A stretch of 9,099 nucleotides of DNA from CAZJJZ01 sp964546505. Lineage in GTDB: Bacteria > Patescibacteriota > Gracilibacteria > UBA1369. The translations under genes were made by a program, and so were the position numbers. The stretch is from NCBI GenBank assembly GCA_964546505.1, contig CAZJJZ010000032.1, forward strand, positions 1 to 9,099, read 5' to 3'. The first letter of the stretch is position 1. Each line of letters starts with the position of its first letter. A model generated the notes under the pieces. The model saw only the letters and a list, made by a program, of their open reading frames with translations, was not told the DNA's origin and did not search any database. Positions 1 to 6,130 of this stretch are shown here, piece by piece.

Positions 1-452
1 ACCAGGAGGACCCGTCTGATCCGGCGAAGCTCCAGCAGGAGCAGTTCGACCTGAGCTTCGGCTACGAAGGCACGGAAACCGAGATCGACTTCCCGGAGAA
101 CGTCAATCCGGAAAAGTCCTCAGGAGTACTAGCCTTCGCCAGATACAAGGTTGTGTCTGGTGCCGTGAGGCTGCGTGAGATTTGCGGCAACGCAGACGCC
201 ACGCAGTGCGCGGAAAAGCCGATTGCTGACAACGGCTCGTCCAGCCAGATGAAGGCTGGATTCTCCTTCCTGATCGACATTCGCAAGAAGTCGGTCGGGG
301 TGTTGGAGAAGCCGGTGGTCACCACCATCACGCCGCCGCAAGCGGGTGATCAAGGTGGAGGCTGCTCCCTGAGCAGCCAGGGAGGCAACAACCTCTCCGG
401 CCTGCTGCTGATTGGCCTCGTGCTGATCGGCTTCGCCCGTCGCCGCAACTGA
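1..452 (+). CDS. C-terminal part of a surface-anchored protein with a Cys-type sorting signal (5' end outside window)
   Basis: The frame is open from the first base (first full codon at position 3) to a TGA stop at 450-452, so the start lies upstream. About 149 residues are visible. I do not recognise the body: it is acidic and Gln-rich near the edge, then contains a Cys pair (ICGNADATQC) and a stretch ending in a Gly-rich linker. The last ~32 residues form a tripartite anchor: Gly-Gly-Gly-Cys-Ser, a hydrophobic Leu/Ile/Val segment, then Arg-Arg-Arg-Asn. This resembles Cys-containing C-terminal sorting signals of the MYXO-CTERM/GlyGly-CTERM type, which place proteins on the cell surface after intramembrane cleavage. 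Codons end mostly in G or C (about 60% GC), unlike the rest of the window; this could reflect high expression, transfer, or an assembly join. The internal ATG at 153 is not needed as a start because the open frame extends through it. Confidence 0.8.
   Translation, partial: QEDPSDPAKLQQEQFDLSFGYEGTETEIDFPENVNPEKSSGVLAFARYKVVSGAVRLREICGNADATQCAEKPIADNGSSSQMKAGFSFLIDIRKKSVGVLEKPVVTTITPPQAGDQGGGCSLSSQGGNNLSGLLLIGLVLIGFARRRN
354..449 (+). other. C-terminal Cys sorting/anchor signal
   Basis: The encoded tail reads Gly-Gly-Gly-Cys-Ser-Leu, a short polar spacer containing Gly-Gly-Asn-Asn, about 15 hydrophobic residues, and Arg-Arg-Arg-Asn at the very end. The order motif/hydrophobic/basic is what protein-sorting tails recognised by myxosortase, rhombosortase or exosortase-like enzymes look like. 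A similar tail ends the gene at 3433-4395. The processing enzyme is not in this window. Confidence 0.65.
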
Positions 453-463
453 ACATTCTCTCA

Positions 464-485
464 CCCCGCTTCTGGCGAAGCGGGG
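464..485. terminator. Perfect hairpin 1 downstream of the surface-protein gene
   Basis: A perfect 9-bp stem (CCCCGCTTC at 464-472 pairs with GAAGCGGGG at 477-485) closes a TGGC loop, 11 bases after the stop codon. No U-tract follows, so it may stabilise the 3' end of the mRNA or act as a processing or partial termination site rather than a complete intrinsic terminator. Confidence 0.6.
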
Positions 486-494
486 CATCTCCTC

Positions 495-520
495 TAGCAC
501 TTGAGCGAAAGCTCGTGCTA
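495..520. other. Hairpin 2 with GAAA tetraloop
   Basis: TAGCAC (495-500) pairs with GTGCTA (515-520), and GAGC (503-506) pairs with GCTC (511-514). A GAAA loop of the stable GNRA class lies between, and a TT bulge sits on one side. This is the second of three stem-loops in 130 bases. It has only a weak pyrimidine tail, so its role is likely mRNA 3'-end stability or back-up termination. Confidence 0.55.
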
Positions 521-542
521 CTCACTTTCTAGACCACCACGT

Positions 543-589
543 CCCCGGGTTTCGCGATTTCACATCGCGTCTCCCGGGGCTTTTCTTTG
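543..589 (+). terminator. Intrinsic terminator (hairpin 3)
   Basis: CCCCGGG (543-549) pairs with CCCGGGG (573-579). Inside it CGCGAT (553-558) pairs with ATCGCG (564-569) around the loop TTCAC. The stem is followed at once by CTTTTCTTTG. A GC-rich stem plus U-rich tail on the plus strand is a classic Rho-independent terminator for the upstream gene, insulating the cyclase promoter that begins 10 bases later. Confidence 0.85.
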
Positions 590-598
590 TCCAAAGCT

Positions 599-627
599 TT
601 GAGAAAACCTATCGAATATGCTATAAT
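599..627 (+). promoter_or_regulatory. Sigma70-type extended -10 promoter of the cyclase gene
   Basis: TTGAGA (599-604) is followed after exactly 17 bases by a perfect TATAAT (622-627), with TG at 619-620 giving the extended -10 form TGnTATAAT. Transcription would begin near 634, leaving a leader of about 14 bases before the ATG at 648. That leader (ending TCTCTCC) has no Shine-Dalgarno sequence. Confidence 0.8.
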
Positions 628-647
628 CTAAAGATATTTTTCTCTCC

Positions 648-2783
648 ATGAAGCTCCGCAAAAACAAAATTTTCTTACTGCTCATTTTTGCGCCAGCAAT
701 CACCCTGCTGGCCACCATTTTTATTTACACTCAAAGTCTCCATATTTGGCAATTAAAATTAAGTAATTTTTTATATACTTCAAGACCGGCGAGCAAAGAC
801 ATTGTGATAGTTGGCGTAGATAATGATACCCTAGCTAAAAGTAATTTAGGTCAATACGAAAACTGGAGTAGAGAGGTGTTTGCTAGAGCGATTAGTGGCA
901 TTTCGTTATATGGACCAAAAGCTATTGGCATAGATTTCTTCTTTCGTACCCAAAAAGAAGAGCTGTCAGACAAATCCCTCCGTGATTCCTTAATCTCCGC
1001 CCCAAACCCCGTCATCATCTACTTCTCCAACAGCCAATTCAACGAACAAAAAGGCTATTTTGTACAAAGCTCCGACGCGGATCCGGAAAAATACAGCCTG
1101 CCCTACAAATTCTTTTGGGACTCCGGCAATGTCACCGTTAGCGCCGCTCAAGGAACTCGTGATTTGGACAATATTGCCCGCCGCATGCCTGTTCTTTTAT
1201 TCAATGAAACTGAAAATAAATTTATCGAAAATTTCCCAATCGCTATTGTCAGAGCCTTTTTAGGTGATCAGAAGCTTCCCGATCAACCCCAAATCAGCCC
1301 TGATCAATATCAATTACAATTAAGCTATCAGAGCAACATCAACATTCCTTTGGAAAAAGGCGAAATGCTGATCAATTATATTTCCAAAAACAATTCCAAT
1401 GATAATGATGGCTTTCAATACGTTTCCTTCAAAGACGTTTACAATGGCTCTTTCGAAAAATACGGCAAAACCCCAGAAGAATTATTTAAGGACAAAATAG
1501 TTTTAATCGGTCCAACTGCCACATACTTCAAAGATATTGTTTCCACACCAGTTCATCAATATCCCAGAAACGGCATCCTCATCCACGCCAACGCCATCCA
1601 AACCATTCTCGAACAAAAATTCCTCCGTAACCTCACAACCACAGAACAATTCCTCCTCGCCCTCCTTTTCGCCACCGCCTCCACCCTGGTCTTCCTTTAC
1701 AGCAAAATCCGCTGGTCCGTCCTTTACCTTTTCGCCACCGGGCTCGTTTATACTTTTCTAGCAAAAATCATCTTTCAATTTGGCCTCATCTTGGATCTCA
1801 CTCATCCCTATGTTGTCCTCATTGTCGCTTTTATTTCTGTTTACATCTATCGCTACCTCGCGGAATTCAAAGAAAATCAGGCTACCAAAAAAGCATTAGC
1901 ACACTTCACCTCGCCCTACATCGCCGAAATGGCTATCCAAAATATCGATCACATTCGCTACGGTATGGAGCGCCGCGTTGTCACCTGTCTCTTCACCGAC
2001 GTCATCCATTCCAGCCAGCTTTTTGAAAAATACGGTGCGGCGCAAATCAACAAAGTCTTCATGGACAATCGCCAATTTGTTGGCGAGCATCTGTTAAAAA
2101 ACCGATTCAATGCCACTATCAGTAAAATTGAAGGTGACGGCATTATGGGCTTTTTTAACGCGCCTGTGGATCAACCGGATCAAGCTATTCGCGCTTGTGA
2201 GGCCGCCTTACGCATGCGTCAGGAACTTCCTCTATTGTACAAAAAATGGCAGTCAGACCCCGACTTGCCAGCAGAATTCAAACAAAACCCCCTCGACTTC
2301 CGCATCGGTATCAACACGGGCGAAGTAACCGTCGGTAATAACGGTACTCCGGAAACCATCGTCTACACCCCCACCGGCGACGCTGTAGATGTGGCCTCTC
2401 GACTGGAAGGAGCTAATGATTTCTTTGGTACTCGCATACTACTTGGAGAAGCTACTAAACAATTATTAGGCGATCAATTTGTGCTGCGCGATTTGCATTT
2501 AGTGCGCGTAAAGGGCAAGACAGAACCTACGCATCTTTATGAGTTAATTGGCTTGAAAACTCAGGTTAAAGCAGAACATCTGGAACTGCTAGAAAAATTT
2601 TCCCTGGCCCTCCAAGCTTACATTTTCCGCGACTACCCAAAAGCCCGCGAGCTCTTCCAAAAAATCAAATCCACCTATCCAAACGACGGCCCCACCAATT
2701 TCTACCTCAACCTCGCCGAAAGCTTTTCAAAAAATCCACCCGCAGCGGACTGGGATGGAATTTTCAATTTGCCTAATAAATAA
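648..2783 (+). CDS. CHASE2-domain class III adenylate cyclase (membrane sensor)
   Basis: Converts ATP to cAMP in response to an unknown extracytoplasmic signal. The 711 residues run in the standard order: TM helix ~8-27, extracytoplasmic CHASE2 sensor ~31-330, three TM helices (~334-351, 356-376, 384-403), linker, cyclase domain ~442-635, and a helical TPR-like tail ending in Asp-Trp-Asp-Gly near the C-terminus, typical of this family. Visible active-site residues are the two metal aspartates D451 (FTDVI) and D497 (EGDGIM), K493 and T574 at the base-selecting positions (a Lys/Thr pair favours ATP over GTP), and transition-state R585. The partner Asn of that Arg is replaced by D581 (GDAVDVASR instead of the usual GDAVN), which may lower or alter activity. 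The ATG fits the promoter upstream. The gene ends two bases from the convergent stop of the next gene. Family assignment is firm; activity is inferred. Confidence 0.93.
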   Translation: MKLRKNKIFLLLIFAPAITLLATIFIYTQSLHIWQLKLSNFLYTSRPASKDIVIVGVDNDTLAKSNLGQYENWSREVFARAISGISLYGPKAIGIDFFFRTQKEELSDKSLRDSLISAPNPVIIYFSNSQFNEQKGYFVQSSDADPEKYSLPYKFFWDSGNVTVSAAQGTRDLDNIARRMPVLLFNETENKFIENFPIAIVRAFLGDQKLPDQPQISPDQYQLQLSYQSNINIPLEKGEMLINYISKNNSNDNDGFQYVSFKDVYNGSFEKYGKTPEELFKDKIVLIGPTATYFKDIVSTPVHQYPRNGILIHANAIQTILEQKFLRNLTTTEQFLLALLFATASTLVFLYSKIRWSVLYLFATGLVYTFLAKIIFQFGLILDLTHPYVVLIVAFISVYIYRYLAEFKENQATKKALAHFTSPYIAEMAIQNIDHIRYGMERRVVTCLFTDVIHSSQLFEKYGAAQINKVFMDNRQFVGEHLLKNRFNATISKIEGDGIMGFFNAPVDQPDQAIRACEAALRMRQELPLLYKKWQSDPDLPAEFKQNPLDFRIGINTGEVTVGNNGTPETIVYTPTGDAVDVASRLEGANDFFGTRILLGEATKQLLGDQFVLRDLHLVRVKGKTEPTHLYELIGLKTQVKAEHLELLEKFSLALQAYIFRDYPKARELFQKIKSTYPNDGPTNFYLNLAESFSKNPPAADWDGIFNLPNK

Positions 2784-2785
2784 AA

Positions 2786-3334
2786 CTAAGGAAGGTTTCC
2801 ATAATCATAGCCCAATATCGTGTCCTCAGTAGCCAATGCTGGATCGTGAACAACAGGGATTTGTCTAATTTTTTCACCATTTTCATCTACTTCAAAAGGC
2901 TTGATATTAAGTTCCTGGCCACTTTGGTATTTAGAGCTTAAAACACCTTTTCCATTAATTACATCAGATTCAATCACAAATTCGCCATCTAAATAAGCCT
3001 CTACCACAAAAGGTTTAGGGTAAGATATTTGCACATACCAACTTCCCTTGCCGTCTGTAACAATAGATGAAAACCTTTTATTATAGTCAATTTTTTCTTG
3101 AGATTGTGTATTGCTGGTAGAATCCTTTAAGGCTACACCCTGCTCTTGATTTGCTGATCCGGCTTCCGCTTCTGTTAAACAAGAAGAGTTTAAAGCTCCT
3201 GTTGAAATTGCCACTGCTGTCAGCATGCCACGAAATCTTTTGGCCAGGCTTTTGCTTAAGTCGTTTTTTAGGCCAACTTTTGGAGCGCGTTTTGGCGCAG
3301 AATTAGCCGCTTCATGATGATTTAAGCTTTTCAT
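2786..3334 (-). CDS. Exported protein of unknown function, possible lipoprotein
   Basis: I do not recognise a family. From the ATG at 3334 the product has 182 residues: a basic hydrophilic preface (1-35, many Lys/Arg/His), a hydrophobic stretch (37-48) ending in Leu-Asn-Ser-Ser-Cys, a low-complexity Ser/Gln/Glu linker (~54-83), and a C-terminal part (~84-182) rich in beta-forming residues (SWYVQISYPKPFVVEAY). The hydrophobic stretch with Cys52 could be a lipoprotein signal, but Asn at -3 is a poor lipobox and the preface is unusually long. An in-frame ATG at 3403 would add 23 residues, placing the start inside the likely promoter region shared with the divergent gene; I prefer 3334. No Shine-Dalgarno sequence is seen. 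It is divergent from the FecR-like gene and convergent with the cyclase, stop codons two bases apart. Confidence 0.75.
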   Translation of the reverse strand: MKSLNHHEAANSAPKRAPKVGLKNDLSKSLAKRFRGMLTAVAISTGALNSSCLTEAEAGSANQEQGVALKDSTSNTQSQEKIDYNKRFSSIVTDGKGSWYVQISYPKPFVVEAYLDGEFVIESDVINGKGVLSSKYQSGQELNIKPFEVDENGEKIRQIPVVHDPALATEDTILGYDYGNLP

Positions 3335-3432
3335 ATAGAGATTGATTAAAAGTACTATCTCTGCTACAATTGTAAAGGTATCACGTTTAACCCTATTTGG
3401 CAATCAAATTGCAGTTTTTTTAGACAAAATTC
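3335..3432. promoter_or_regulatory. Divergent promoter region between two exported-protein genes
   Basis: These 98 bases must hold start signals for both divergent genes. A perfect 10-bp palindrome TACAATTGTA lies at 3365-3374. For the plus-strand gene, TTGGCA (3397-3402), an 18-base spacer and TAGACA (3421-3426) form a weak candidate that would give an almost leaderless transcript. No convincing -35/-10 pair stands out for the minus-strand gene. Neither start has a Shine-Dalgarno sequence. Confidence 0.35.
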
Positions 3433-4395
3433 ATGAGTAATAATCCAAGCTCCACACCAGGCAGCGGTTCCGATGAAAGTGTTACCCCCTCGCCGGTAGT
3501 GGTGGACATTCAATCGGGCGACGGCGGCGGCGACAATCCTGGCTCATCCGGTGATGGCAAACCAACTCCTTCCACACTTCCTCCCAAAGTAAAAATCGCG
3601 ATTTTCTCAGCTGTAACAGCTCTCTCTGCTGCAAGTGGCGATCCCAACAGAACTTCTCCCCCACCTCAGGTTCAAAGAAAAACCGATAGTCAAATTCCAA
3701 GTGCGGGAAGCGGCGATGTGGCATTTGAAAATTGCTTGGATCCAGAGGCGGGTGTGTATTTTGAGGACAAAGATTCGCCCAAGGCCGTCGATACCACAAA
3801 CATTGCCGAATTCTGCGCACCCAGCGTGCTGGAAAATCAACAGATTCAATTTGAGGGCAGGCCTACTGTTAGTGGACAGGAGTGTATGCCGGAAATTTCG
3901 TTGCAAGACTCCAAATCCAGTACGGTTTTACTGGTACGCGGAAAAATCGCCTATGACATCACGAATTCTTCCAGTATCGAACTCAAAGAAGGCAAGCTCT
4001 GTGTAGCCTTTCAAAACGACAAAGGCAGTCTAAAAATCAATCGCCAGCAAGGTGAAGTTGAGACTCTGATCACTACTAATGATGGCTCAATAGTAGCCGA
4101 ATTTATTCCCCAAACCGACGATAAAAACCATCGCATCTTACGCGTTCGCGCGCTTAAAAATAAGGTTGTCATCAAGCAATCTGAACGCGCGTCGGAAATA
4201 GTTTTGAATCAAGATGACCAGGTCTATCTTCCTCTCTCCGCTACTGACGACAACTCTGATGTGGGCTGCAGTATCAGTTTGCAAAAAGGCAACAATGGTA
4301 CAAATACATTTATTTTCACCGGTCTGGCCATAGCGGTTTACACGGTTGCCAGAAGTCGTAAAAACTCCAGCAATAGGCCGAGAAATGGGGCCTGA
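3433..4395 (+). CDS. FecR-like exported protein with Cys-type C-terminal sorting signal
   Basis: 320 residues. Residues 1-50 are Ser/Pro/Gly/Asp-rich low complexity. Residues ~52-68 (KVKIAIFSAVTALSAASG) are a hydrophobic export or anchor segment. A disordered region follows, then a beta-rich segment from ~155 to 268. Its second part, GEVETLITTNDGSIVAEF followed by RILRVRALKNKVVIKQ and a closing IVLNQDDQVYL, has the strand/turn rhythm of FecR-domain proteins, which bind ligands or sugars outside the cytoplasm; no exact motif proves this. Cysteines at 101, 128, 151 and 190 could form disulfides. The C-terminus has Gly278-Cys279-Ser280, a hydrophobic stretch 291-306 and a basic tail, matching the tail of the gene at 1-452. 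The stop codon abuts the convergent stop of the next gene with no bases between. The start ATG lacks a Shine-Dalgarno sequence. ORF and anchor are secure; the FecR relation is moderate. Confidence 0.8.
   Translation: MSNNPSSTPGSGSDESVTPSPVVVDIQSGDGGGDNPGSSGDGKPTPSTLPPKVKIAIFSAVTALSAASGDPNRTSPPPQVQRKTDSQIPSAGSGDVAFENCLDPEAGVYFEDKDSPKAVDTTNIAEFCAPSVLENQQIQFEGRPTVSGQECMPEISLQDSKSSTVLLVRGKIAYDITNSSSIELKEGKLCVAFQNDKGSLKINRQQGEVETLITTNDGSIVAEFIPQTDDKNHRILRVRALKNKVVIKQSERASEIVLNQDDQVYLPLSATDDNSDVGCSISLQKGNNGTNTFIFTGLAIAVYTVARSRKNSSNRPRNGA
4264..4392 (+). other. C-terminal Cys sorting/anchor signal (second copy type)
   Basis: Encodes Gly-Cys-Ser-Ile-Ser, a polar spacer with Gly-Asn-Asn, about 16 hydrophobic residues (FIFTGLAIAVYTVA), then a basic tail with Arg-Ser-Arg-Lys. 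It aligns by eye with the tail encoded at 354-449 (Gly-Cys-Ser, Gln, Gly-Asn-Asn, hydrophobic, basic), although codon usage and the rest of the proteins differ. Confidence 0.6.
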
Positions 4396-5769
4396 TTAGA
4401 CGGATTTTCTGATTGTCGTCTCATAACTCATGCCGTCCGTTTCGGTTACAAACAGCTGTAATTTGTCTTGCGCCATCATTTTAACCATCTCCGGATTATA
4501 ACAAATCTTTCCCAGCACTTGCACATAAATAGCTTCAATTTCCGGCCTCTTTTTTTCCAAATCCAAATGCAAAATCATGGGCTTTTCGGGATGCTTTGAC
4601 AAAAAATTTTTCTGCACAATGCCCATTAAATTGCAAATATGTTGATAGATAATTTCCGCTTGATCATGCCAGCTGATTTCCAAAGTACTTTGCCCAACCA
4701 GAGTATGCGCAAAGTGAAAATTAGAAACTCGAATCACCTGCTCTGCATGTTCTTCCAATTCCACTCCCATTGGATTGCCCTGGTACTCACGCAGTACCAA
4801 ATTCTCATTTTGTGGCTTGGGGTGCTCAAAATTCTGCGCGCAATAGGACCAAACCGCCTGCTTATTCTCCAAAATTTCACAGTCCAAATTTTCCTGATCA
4901 ATTACCTTGGCCGAATGAATATGTCCTGAATTTCCGGTATTATGCACGGTTCTATACAAACGAATTTTGCCTTCCGTCATCAACTCCGAATACTTCTCCT
5001 GCAGCCAAATCTCAGTCAACAAACAATTCTTCGCCGTCTCCAATTGTGCAGCGTTCAAATTACTACTATGCGCGCCGCAACCTCCATGTGCACAATCATG
5101 GTCAAAATGAGCCTGATATTCCAAGTGTAAATGCTGAATTTGGCTCCCCTCCAACATTTCCACGCCATGGGCCAAATCCCTACCAAAAACGAATTCCAAT
5201 CTACGCCAAATTTCCTGTTTCAACTGAGGATTTACCACTAATAATTTTTTCAATTCCGCCGGCGAATCAAAATTTGGAAAATTGGGAAATAGAATCAGTC
5301 CCGCAAAAGGTAGCCAGCGAATGCCAAAGCGACTCAGTAATTGTCCTTTGGGTAAATGTAATGCAATAGAATTACGGCCATCAGCGCATTCCACCAAAAT
5401 CCGATACTTTTTGGCTTGCGGATTTTCCGGATCAGGTCGTAGAAGTTCCAGCTGATATTGATTAAAAATTTTCTTTTCCGCTGCCAGTAGTTGATTCATT
5501 TGCAAAGCATATTTCTCAAATTGTCCAAGATTTTCAAAGCCCTCTCTTGGCTCGAAAGGAAATTCTTGTAAATGTTTTTCGGCAATTTTCCACACCTCTT
5601 CCAGATGATCTTCATCAAGCACACAGCTGGCAATTTTTGCTTTGGTGTCGTCCAAAACATTGGCGATCTCAGCTTGCGGTAAAGTTGAGATTTTTCTTCT
5701 GGCCGAGGCCAACTCGCTAATTACATCTGTTTCCGGTGCACGTAAAATTTTGCCCAATCGAGATTGCAT
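4396..5769 (-). CDS. Cytoplasmic protein with carbonic-anhydrase-like Zn motifs (CxDxR / HxxC)
   Basis: 457 residues, no signal peptide or TM segment. C128-A-D130-G-R132 within ILVECADGRNS matches the CxDxR signature of beta-class carbonic anhydrases (zinc Cys plus Asp/Arg dyad). H228-G-G-C231-G matches the HxxC second signature and lies in an unusually His/Cys-rich stretch, residues 213-234. If both are real, the protein could interconvert CO2 and bicarbonate. The gap between motifs is about 100 residues, against roughly 55-60 in ordinary beta enzymes. This recalls the divergent carboxysomal shell anhydrase (CsoSCA), but no shell gene is nearby. The N-terminal ~110 residues are helical and the C-terminal ~180 unassigned. 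The ATG at 5769 follows a leader with no Shine-Dalgarno sequence. Alternative: an unrelated zinc protein with chance motifs. The ORF is secure; the function is tentative. Confidence 0.85.
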   Translation of the reverse strand: MQSRLGKILRAPETDVISELASARRKISTLPQAEIANVLDDTKAKIASCVLDEDHLEEVWKIAEKHLQEFPFEPREGFENLGQFEKYALQMNQLLAAEKKIFNQYQLELLRPDPENPQAKKYRILVECADGRNSIALHLPKGQLLSRFGIRWLPFAGLILFPNFPNFDSPAELKKLLVVNPQLKQEIWRRLEFVFGRDLAHGVEMLEGSQIQHLHLEYQAHFDHDCAHGGCGAHSSNLNAAQLETAKNCLLTEIWLQEKYSELMTEGKIRLYRTVHNTGNSGHIHSAKVIDQENLDCEILENKQAVWSYCAQNFEHPKPQNENLVLREYQGNPMGVELEEHAEQVIRVSNFHFAHTLVGQSTLEISWHDQAEIIYQHICNLMGIVQKNFLSKHPEKPMILHLDLEKKRPEIEAIYVQVLGKICYNPEMVKMMAQDKLQLFVTETDGMSYETTIRKSV

Positions 5770-5795
5770 GATGGTAAGTTTTTAGGAAGTCTCGA

Positions 5796-5823
5796 ATCCT
5801 ACACTTAAAAAAAATTTTTGCAA
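5796..5823 (-). promoter_or_regulatory. Candidate promoter for the carbonic-anhydrase-like gene
   Basis: Reading the minus strand, TTGCAA (5823-5818) is followed after 16 bases by TAGGAT (5801-5796), giving a start near 5790 and a leader of about 20 bases. The spacer is an A/T-run (5 A then 8 T) that may bend DNA. Matches to consensus are partial (4 of 6 each). Confidence 0.35.
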
Positions 5824-5888
5824 GCAAATTGCTGTGATCATAATTTACTTCCCAAAAACATTTTCCTAAGTTTCCTGACAAAGTAAAA

Positions 5889-5925
5889 CCCCCTCTGGGG
5901 CGAGGGGGCTTATTTTTAGTTTTTG
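5889..5925. terminator. GC-rich intrinsic terminator, possibly bidirectional
   Basis: CCCCCTC (5889-5895) pairs perfectly with GAGGGGG (5902-5908) around TGGGGC. On the plus strand the stem is followed by a long T-rich run (TTATTTTTAGTTTTTG). On the minus strand it is followed by TTTTACTTTG. The only flanking genes run on the minus strand, so its gene-related job is to end the TrmB transcript. The stronger tail, however, points to plus-strand termination of a transcript with no annotated gene. Confidence 0.75.
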
Positions 5926-6097
5926 TTTTTCTTTAAAGCATAAACTACCCCCAACTTTCGGTTGGAATTGTACTGTCTGCAACTTGTATATGGAGGTTTG
6001 GTGAGATTCGCATTAAAAAGAAAATCACTGGTCAGAATATATAGATCTGTGAATTTTGTGTCAAAAATTTTTCAGACAATCACCTTGCCCCAACTCT

Positions 6098-6130
6098 GAA
6101 AGATGATTTCATCTTCAAATTTTATTTTTT
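6098..6130 (+). terminator. Hairpin with T-rich tail beside the TrmB stop
   Basis: GAAAGATGA (6098-6106) pairs with TCATCTTC (6109-6116) with one bulged A, followed on the plus strand by AAATTTTATTTTTT that overlaps the 3' end of the minus-strand regulator gene. On the minus strand the hairpin lies 13 bases after the stop without a U-tract. It therefore looks like a plus-strand terminator, or a bidirectional 3'-end structure. Confidence 0.45.

Larger units (their letters stand above)
5770..6128. other. 359-base intergenic region without a gene
   Basis: I see no credible ORF and no tRNA. It holds, left to right: the candidate minus-strand promoter; a palindrome AGCAAATTGCT near 5823-5833; a GC-rich terminator hairpin (5889-5908); a small hairpin CCAAC/GTTGG near 5952-5966; and a hairpin with a T-rich tail next to the regulator's stop codon (6098-6130). 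The stretch 5967-6097 shows no feature I can name. Confidence 0.5.

Noticed and set aside
153..452. Treating the first gene as starting at the ATG at 153
   Set aside because: The same frame is open to the window edge with the same codon style, so the gene is a 3' fragment of something longer.
3335..3403. Upstream in-frame ATG at 3403 for the minus-strand exported protein
   Set aside because: It would put coding sequence across the only space for divergent promoters; the ATG at 3334 gives a more sensible leader. Not fully excluded, because the added segment contains a short hydrophobic run.
450..4395. UGA read as glycine (Gracilibacteria/SR1 code)
   Set aside because: Both UGA codons used here sit at natural protein ends just after basic sorting tails; the one at 452 precedes terminator hairpins, and no ORF needs UGA as sense.
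4770..5369. Long plus-strand open frame (199 codons)
   Set aside because: It is fully antisense to the 457-residue minus-strand gene, has Pro/Asn/Ser-rich composition typical of a shadow frame, and shows no domain.
5833..5848. CRP-like cAMP receptor site (TGTGA half-site)
   Set aside because: The expected TCACA at the right spacing is absent (TTTAC instead); one half-site is chance level, despite the cyclase in the window.
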